Made by a program: the position numbers and the translations under genes. The notes beneath the pieces are model-generated. The model was given only the letters and a program-made list of their open reading frames with translations. It was not told the DNA's origin and ran no database searches. From Tolypeutes matacus (taxonomy: Eukaryota > Chordata > Mammalia > Cingulata > Chlamyphoridae), in NCBI GenBank assembly GCA_026826555.1, contig JAKSZT010054573.1, forward strand, positions 1,421,109 through 1,485,108: a stretch of DNA of 64,000 bases, read 5' to 3'. Of the stretch, positions 58,445 to 64,000 are shown in pieces; positions within the stretch are counted from its first letter, which is position 1, and every line of letters begins with the position of its first letter.

Positions 58445-58625
58445 TGATATTTGCTGGGCCTTAAACACATGGTATCTCATTTAAGCTTCACCATAAACCC
58501 ATGTGATGATTCTAATTACTTTCAGTTGCCAAGGAAAGTGAGACTCAAAGACTTAAGTGGCTTCCCAGTGGTCCGCTAGCCATTGGTAGCAGTGCAGGAA
58601 TGCAAACGCAACTGGGTTCTCCACA
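58445..58625 (+). mobile_element. MIR SINE fragment
   Basis: ggtatctcatttaagcttca, ataaacccatgtgatgattc, ggaaagtgagactcaaagac, ttaagtggcttccc, tgcaggaatgcaaacgcaac give the full central MIR in order. Confidence 0.75.
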
Positions 58626-58789
58626 CTGTTCTGAGGCCCGCAGTGGACTCGTTCAGAGGGATTCCTCTGGCTGGGGACCAGCTTGGGTGCACAGGGGCTG
58701 CGTCCAAACTCAGTTCCAGGGAGTGAGCTTCTTAAACCCAGTTACCCTCCATCAGCTTGATGAGGGTTTCGGGTGTCCTTCCCTAGCAG

Positions 58790-59025
58790 CACGAAGGCAA
58801 GACGTGTTGGGTCTTTCTCAAGAACTGTCATCCCTAACCTTGGAAGCATATCGTCATCACCTGGGACACTGTAAAAATGATGATGCCTGCATTGAGCATG
58901 CTGAAAATAGACTCTGATTTAATGGTCTGAGTAGAGGCCTGAATCATAGGTTTTTAAAAAGCTCCGCGGGGGACTCTATCATGCCGTCAAGGTCAAGACC
59001 ACTACTCTGTGTTCCGGCCAAGATT
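58790..59025 (+). mobile_element. MER5A-type fragment
   Basis: cgtcatcacctgggacactg, attgagcatgctgaaaatag, ttaaaaagctccgcggggga, ggtcaagaccactactctgt fit MER5A with its left and right ends. The middle is diverged. Confidence 0.6.
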
Positions 59026-59795
59026 AAATTATGTATTTCTGAGATAGTTGTGGAATTGTCACTCTAGGCCCCTCTGTCAGCCATGGGGAGTCTTTAATGC
59101 CCCAGCTACAAGTGAGCTCTCCTCTCCAAAATACCACGTGATGGGACCCACAGCTTCATATCCATGAAGCTGCATCCAAAAAGAGCTGGAAAATCTCCCC
59201 AACCCCAGCTCTATTTCTCTTAGCAATTCCCTGGCTGGTTTAAAGAGTTCTGAGTCAAAATGCCTGGCTGCTGTTTCCACTGCTATTTTTCTCCAGCTTC
59301 CAAAAACAGTAGTATTCATTGCCACAGGCATTTTTGCCTTTTCTGATCTAAATTTCCAGTCAAATTTAAGTAAACAGTAGGGGTCAGATGTAAAACAAAT
59401 CCAATGAAAGCAGAGGGGATACCAACGCCAAAGTGTAAGAACACTCCTTTGGAAGGGCGTTTCTTTGTTTTCACTTGAAAAGAGATACTATATAATTTCT
59501 GTGACGATGAATTCATTAGGCATGATCTAAGTTTCCATGTCTATCATTATGGAAGGCAATGAAAACAAAACAATTGTCTTTAAAAGTAAAACTATGTAAA
59601 AAGTAGGTGTTTTGAGATGAGCTTTTATATTTATAAACTCAAAATATATTTTTAAAGTATATACAAAATACATTTTGTATATTTTGTAAATGGACTCGTT
59701 AATTGTTTCATTGTTTGTGAATCCATTTACAAGTGAGATATATTTTATAATATTTTTAGTGTTTAGAATGTTTTTCGCATCATGATATATTAGAA
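59026..59795. other. No gene seen; AT-rich inverted repeats at 59640-59760
   Basis: An imperfect hairpin is formed by ttgtaaatgga (about 59683-59693) and tccatttacaa (about 59722-59732), inside AT-rich text. Frames of 84 and 66 codons (59077-59516, -) have no features. Confidence 0.5.
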
Positions 59796-59799
59796 TGCA

Positions 59800-59900
59800 A
59801 AGGTGTAGAATATTAGAATGGAAGGATTATTAGAGAGCATTTATCCAATCTCTTCATCTTACAGAAGAAGAAGCAAAAAATTCAGGGAGAGGTGGAGTTA
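59800..59900 (+). mobile_element. MIR-type SINE fragment
   Basis: ttagaatggaaggattatta, gagagcatttatccaatctc, ttcatcttacagaagaagaa match the same MIR3-like layout as 43738-43890. Confidence 0.55.
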
Positions 59901-59965
59901 CCGTGTTCTCTGGGTCTTAGAACTGAATCACCGAACTACATTTCATGTATAAAAATATGTTGAGA

Positions 59966-60015
59966 GGGGAGTGGATGTAGCTCAAATGGTTGAGTGCCTG
60001 CCTTCCACGTACAAG
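59966..60015 (+). mobile_element. DAS-SINE 5' fragment
   Basis: ggggagtggatgtagctcaa, atggttgagtgcctgccttc, cacgtacaagg is the first half of the tRNA-like head with the A box. The B box and tail are absent, and the sequence passes directly into GA-rich repeat. No TSD is visible. Confidence 0.8.
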
Positions 60016-60056
60016 GGGAGAGAGAGTGAGAGAGACAGAGAGAGAGACAGACAGAA
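60013..60056. repeat. GA-rich simple repeat
   Basis: Imperfect (GA)n and (GACA)n units directly after the truncated DAS-SINE head. They explain the run of Ser/Leu in the minus-strand frame here. Confidence 0.85.
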
Positions 60057-60745
60057 CCATAAATTCTTATAAGTTAAATTATCTAAAAATAACCTCTCAA
60101 GATCTTCTGGTTCAATAATGTAGGCTGAGAACAATTGTAGGTCTTCCCTCCCTCCCAGATACTCATTACAAAAAAGAAGAAATCTGTAATTGGGAAAGAA
60201 AAGGTCAGCTCTGAACAACAGATTTCAACAGATTTCTGGAAGGCTATTAATGTAACCAATGCAAACCATCTTCCAAAACATTATGTCTCACAAGCAAATA
60301 GGAACCAAGGCTCAGAGAACAAGAGGGAGAAGGCAAAAGGGTGGGAAAAAAGAGGTTGATAATTAGGACTGGCTACAGAGGTAGTTCTCCAATGCCTTTC
60401 TTATTCCTGAACAAGAAAGCCAAAGGGCTTTTCTCTCCAGAAGTTGAAAGAACTATTTGAAGAAAACTAGTAACTGGGGTGATTTTTGGTATCCCACAGT
60501 AAAGGCTCTCCTTATTCTGGCATTTAGGAGTTCCATGATCTTAAGTATTACCCTGACCAGCTCACCCAGCAAAGCCTGATAGTCAACAAACTCTGCTCAT
60601 CTACACAGAATACCTGGATAGCTTTTGCTTTCCCTGGGAAAAACTAGGAAAGCAGAACACTATGAAATCACAGTGAAATTAACTCACACCAGCTGGTTTT
60701 CGGCAAACCAAGAATCATCGGTCATAAATACATTTCAGGCAGAAG
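60057..60745. other. No gene seen; may belong to the L1 remnant that follows
   Basis: Possibly the 5' side of an old L1 or half-L1, but no landmark is strong enough for a call. Confidence 0.35.
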
Positions 60746-60749
60746 GTAG

Positions 60750-61450
60750 GTAAATACTTTTTAAATTTAAAGATAAAAACTCATCTCAGAGGAAATAGAG
60801 ATGTTTCAGGGAAGAGAATGTAAAGAACACAAATACATACATGCTTATCTAGCCCTCAGCAAAATTAAAATCATTATTGCATCCATTGACTAAGTTTAGA
60901 TTTATATGAAAAGGGAATAATCAGGAAGCCAGAAAGAATCCTTGAAAAATTTTTAAAAAAGGATTAAAATGAATAATTCTTTGGAGATCTGGAAGACAAA
61001 GTAAGGAAACTTCTAAAAAAGCCAAAAGAGAGACATTTACAATTCAAGATACAGTATAAGAGATTTAGTAGCACAGTCAAGGAGCTTATATCACATTAGT
61101 AGGACTCTTAGAGAAAAAAGTGAATAAACTGTCAAATGAAATAAATAAATAGAAAAACAAGATTTCAAATCGAAGGTAAGGTAACTGAAAGAGAACTCAT
61201 GTCCTTGTAAAATTTGAGAGCCCCAAGAATGAAATGAACCTCAGAAAGAGTGGAGAGAGATAGTCAAGGTAGGTAACTGACAAAAGAATGAGATTCAGAC
61301 TTGTTTTAGACTTTCATTTGTGAATGTGGATGTAGAAAATAAAAATATATCAACCTAGAATTCTAAACCCAGTTAACTACTAATCAAATGTGAAACAGTA
61401 TAAACATATTCTGGCCTCAAAATTTTATGTCCTATATACCCTTTTGGAAG
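60750..61450 (+). mobile_element. Old L1 ORF1-type remnant
   Basis: The run ctagaattctaaacccagtt (61356) and the A-rich, stop-filled sequence around aaaaagccaaaagagagaca (61015) and cagaaagagtggagagag (61240) fit the ORF1 part of old L1 or HAL1. It lies on the same strand as the 51930-52930 remnant but about 8 kb away. Confidence 0.5.
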
Positions 61451-64000
61451 ACATTATTTACAAATATATTTCAGGAAAACAAATAATTGTTAAATATAAA
61501 GAAGAGAATGTGTGTGTTTTAAGCAATGGCTGAACTAACCTAGGAATCTAATAAAAAATGAAACTGAGAAGCATAGTTAGATGCAAATGGTCCAAATTGG
61601 GACTAAAATTCACCAACCTTTAAGATAAAAGGCTTTAATAAAAGTGAAATGGAGTCCATAAAATTCATATAATGAATAAGAAAAATAAAGGCCTAAGTGC
61701 ATCCTTAAAAATAATGTGCTTATTCTCACAACAAGAAACAAAGACAACTAGAAATTCTAGAAAAAAGGCCCACTGCCAGCTAAGAACTGTGGACAGTACA
61801 AATGTCTGGTCCATATAAGGAACAAATGAAAGTAGTGGCATGCTAATTGAAGGAACATAGGAGGCAGCCTTGAAATAGGATTATGTGATTTACATGTCTA
61901 TTCCCACTGACCGCTGGTAAACGTTGGGTTGATGGTGAGTTGCTTCTTCTCCTCTCTTTCTGTGTGCTGACATACTTTGTCACCCAGCACATTCATTTAA
62001 ACTAATCAAAGGCAATGGAGAGAAGATGCTGTTCTTGGTATTTGTCTGAGAACATTTTATTAAACTGTTTTTGGCACTGGCATATTTACACATTCCTGGC
62101 TTGTTACAAAGCAGGGTGGTTTCTTAATATCACCAGAATGTCACGTAATCACAGCTCCCAACCACATACTGGCCGCTTTGTAAGGAACAAGAACCAGCCA
62201 GTTAACATCCATAGTTTAAAGCAAACACGGGTTCCTCTGTGTTTTATAGCCACATTTTATTAATTTGAAATAGGGGTGCCTAAAACATTTTCTTCAGGCC
62301 AGAACTGTTGAGCACTTTCCAGGGAAAATGCTCTTTTAGAATCACTACATGTGTTGTGATATTAAATTGCAATTTTAAAGGGTTTTCTAGAATATATTGG
62401 AAAGTAATTGTACATTTCTCCCTCATAGCTTGAACTGGGTCTTTTTAATCCCATAGAAACAAGATAGAAAAATACGCAAGCACCTAAGAAGATTCCATTT
62501 GTGACCCAGCGCTGGGTGCACAGTTACATCAAGTGGGAACATTTTAAAAACTGGAGAAGTCCTCCTTCTCCCCATGAGAGAACAAGAACCTCTGGGCTTG
62601 GTACCCTACCACTGGCATTTTACAACCACTTCTCCAGCTGAGGCTAAGGTGCAATCAGGCTAGAGGAAAACTGACCCATGGCAATCAGGCTAGAGACTCT
62701 ATCCATGAGACGTATTTTCCAATGACTATCAAGATATGTTTTATCATACCCGTAGCCCTAATACTGACTTCTGTCATGCTCCTCCTGTGAGCTAAGGACT
62801 ATCCTTTAAATTCAATGTCTTGCCTTCAATATAGCACACTCTCCATAAATGTTAGAGATATTGTTAATTCCTACTCCGAAATTTACCCTTGAAATTGACT
62901 CATAATCATATAATGGGCATATGCAAGCCTATTAACAAATTGTAAGATGGGATTTCCCTAAGAACACAGTAAAGCTAAAATTAGAGATACAAACTAATGT
63001 TATTAAAATTAAGTTGTATCACAATAGTTTTCAAAATTTTTAGTCAATTAAGAAGCTCATGAAATTGTTGGAATCCCTATCGAACTCATTTTTCAAAACA
63101 ATTGACTATCATCTCGAATCATTACAATTGAAAGAGTGTCACAAATAAGAAAAGTTGGTTTCCAAATATTGGCCATTGTAAATATATGGTTTGGCCTAAT
63201 ATTTTTACTCTATCACCTCTAAAGATTTAATTATTTTCTGGATTTTGAATGTTTTCCTGCATATTAAAATTTTCCTAATCCATTCATACGTGCAAAATCA
63301 TCTTGACAAAGTGCATTTTGTAGAAGATCCACTGTGCACTGCTTATTTATTTGAGTGACTCTCTGTTCTTGGCAATCACATCTCTCTTATCCTTGGCCTA
63401 GCTCCAGACTTTCCAGATTTCCAAATATCTGACTAGCTCTTTATCCTAGTCTTATATGTGCAGCTTAATTATATTACAATGGAAGTAACATCCCACATTA
63501 CCTCAAAAGAGCGATGGAGACTTTCTTGCTTATTTTTCTATTTTTCCCCTCCATCCTTCCCATGGAAAGTATTAGTACTTTTTTTTTTTTGGCAACACCT
63601 ACTTAAACATTTTTAAATTAGTGGCAAATTTAATCATAATGTGTCATGTTTACAAATTCCTGCCTAAGGATATCAAAATACCCTTTTCACAGAAGAATGC
63701 TAAAAACCCATTCAGTAATATCAGGTGTTAAATAGCAGTTTCACCCCCAATTAATTACCTACTGACCCTCATGCACTTTATATGTACATACCTTAAATAA
63801 TTAAAATATTTTAAAAATAATGGATGCTTTAATTATGAATCACATTTTCGGATGTTGTAATGTTTTTCTCCAATCCAATAAATGAATGTATTTTTGAATC
63901 AAAAGATAACTATTCTGGATCATAAATATCCATTAATATATCCTCATCTGTGTAAGGATGTAAGGAATCTGAGATAGATTCTAGGAATCACTGTTTTTAA
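61451..64000. other. No gene seen; AT-rich DNA
   Basis: The L1-like A-rich character continues to perhaps 61900. Beyond that I recognise nothing. At about 62649-62695 gcaatcaggctagag occurs twice, 31 bases apart. An 82-codon frame at 62015-62263 (+) has no features. A T run lies near 63579. Confidence 0.5.

Overview
The window looks like intergenic or deep intronic DNA from a placental mammal. It is most likely an armadillo (Xenarthra, family Dasypodidae, for example the nine-banded armadillo). The main evidence is a set of tRNA-Ala-derived SINEs of the DAS type. These have a tRNA-like head with A and B boxes, a G-rich stretch, an (AATAA)n-style tail ending in aaatctttaaaa, and clean target-site duplications (TSDs). 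One copy is monomeric (46990-47070), one is single-headed with a long tail (15427-15618), two are two-headed (17228-17640 and 34897-35255), and one is a 5' fragment (59966-60015). DAS-SINEs are an armadillo family. The older MIR, L2, MER5A, MLT1 and MLT2 repeats are shared by all placental mammals. I found no protein-coding gene I can support, no functional RNA gene and no CRISPR. The open frames are short, lack codon-level support, and often run through repeats.

Layout. 1-2.8 kb is apparently single-copy. At 2825-4524 there is a 5'-truncated L1 bounded by an exact 15-bp TSD, with a 3' UTR made of a repeated cassette. 4.5-13.8 kb is mostly unassigned, with a tetranucleotide microsatellite (contains a 10-N gap) at 8.8-9.0 kb and one member of a two-copy unclassified repeat at 6.8 kb. 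13.8-17.7 kb holds an ERVL-type MLT2 LTR and two DAS-SINEs. 18.7-20.3 kb holds two related copies of a lineage-type repeat with different 3' halves. 22.2-29.3 kb is LTR-rich: MaLR-like and MLT-type solo LTRs, plus a perfect-TSD MLT2 at 25889-26325. One LTR at 28.8-29.3 kb carries a 48-bp minisatellite interrupted by a 100-N gap. 29.3-34.9 kb is largely unassigned. 34.9-39.2 kb holds a DAS dimer and a non-colinear cluster of antisense L1 fragments with a G-quadruplex-capable pyrimidine tract. 39.2-44.9 kb carries MIR and L2 remnants. 44971-45111 is an unusual 141-bp element with perfect 38-bp inverted repeats. 45.3-48.6 kb holds an MLT2 LTR, a monomeric DAS-SINE and L1 3' cassettes. 50.7-52.9 kb holds two adjacent MER5A copies, an LTR and an L1 ORF1 remnant. 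56.4-61.5 kb holds an MLT1 LTR, a tiny retroposed insert, L2, MIR, MER5A and an L1 ORF1 remnant. The rest shows nothing I can name.

There is no gene network here. The biology is the layering of mobile elements: old placental-wide repeats, then xenarthran-type L1 and LTRs, then armadillo SINEs. The most unusual items are the 141-bp inverted-repeat element, the modular L1-type 3' cassette found in at least six places, the in-frame 48-bp minisatellite with a CACGTG box in each unit, and a 47-bp poly(T)-bearing insert with a 14-bp TSD.
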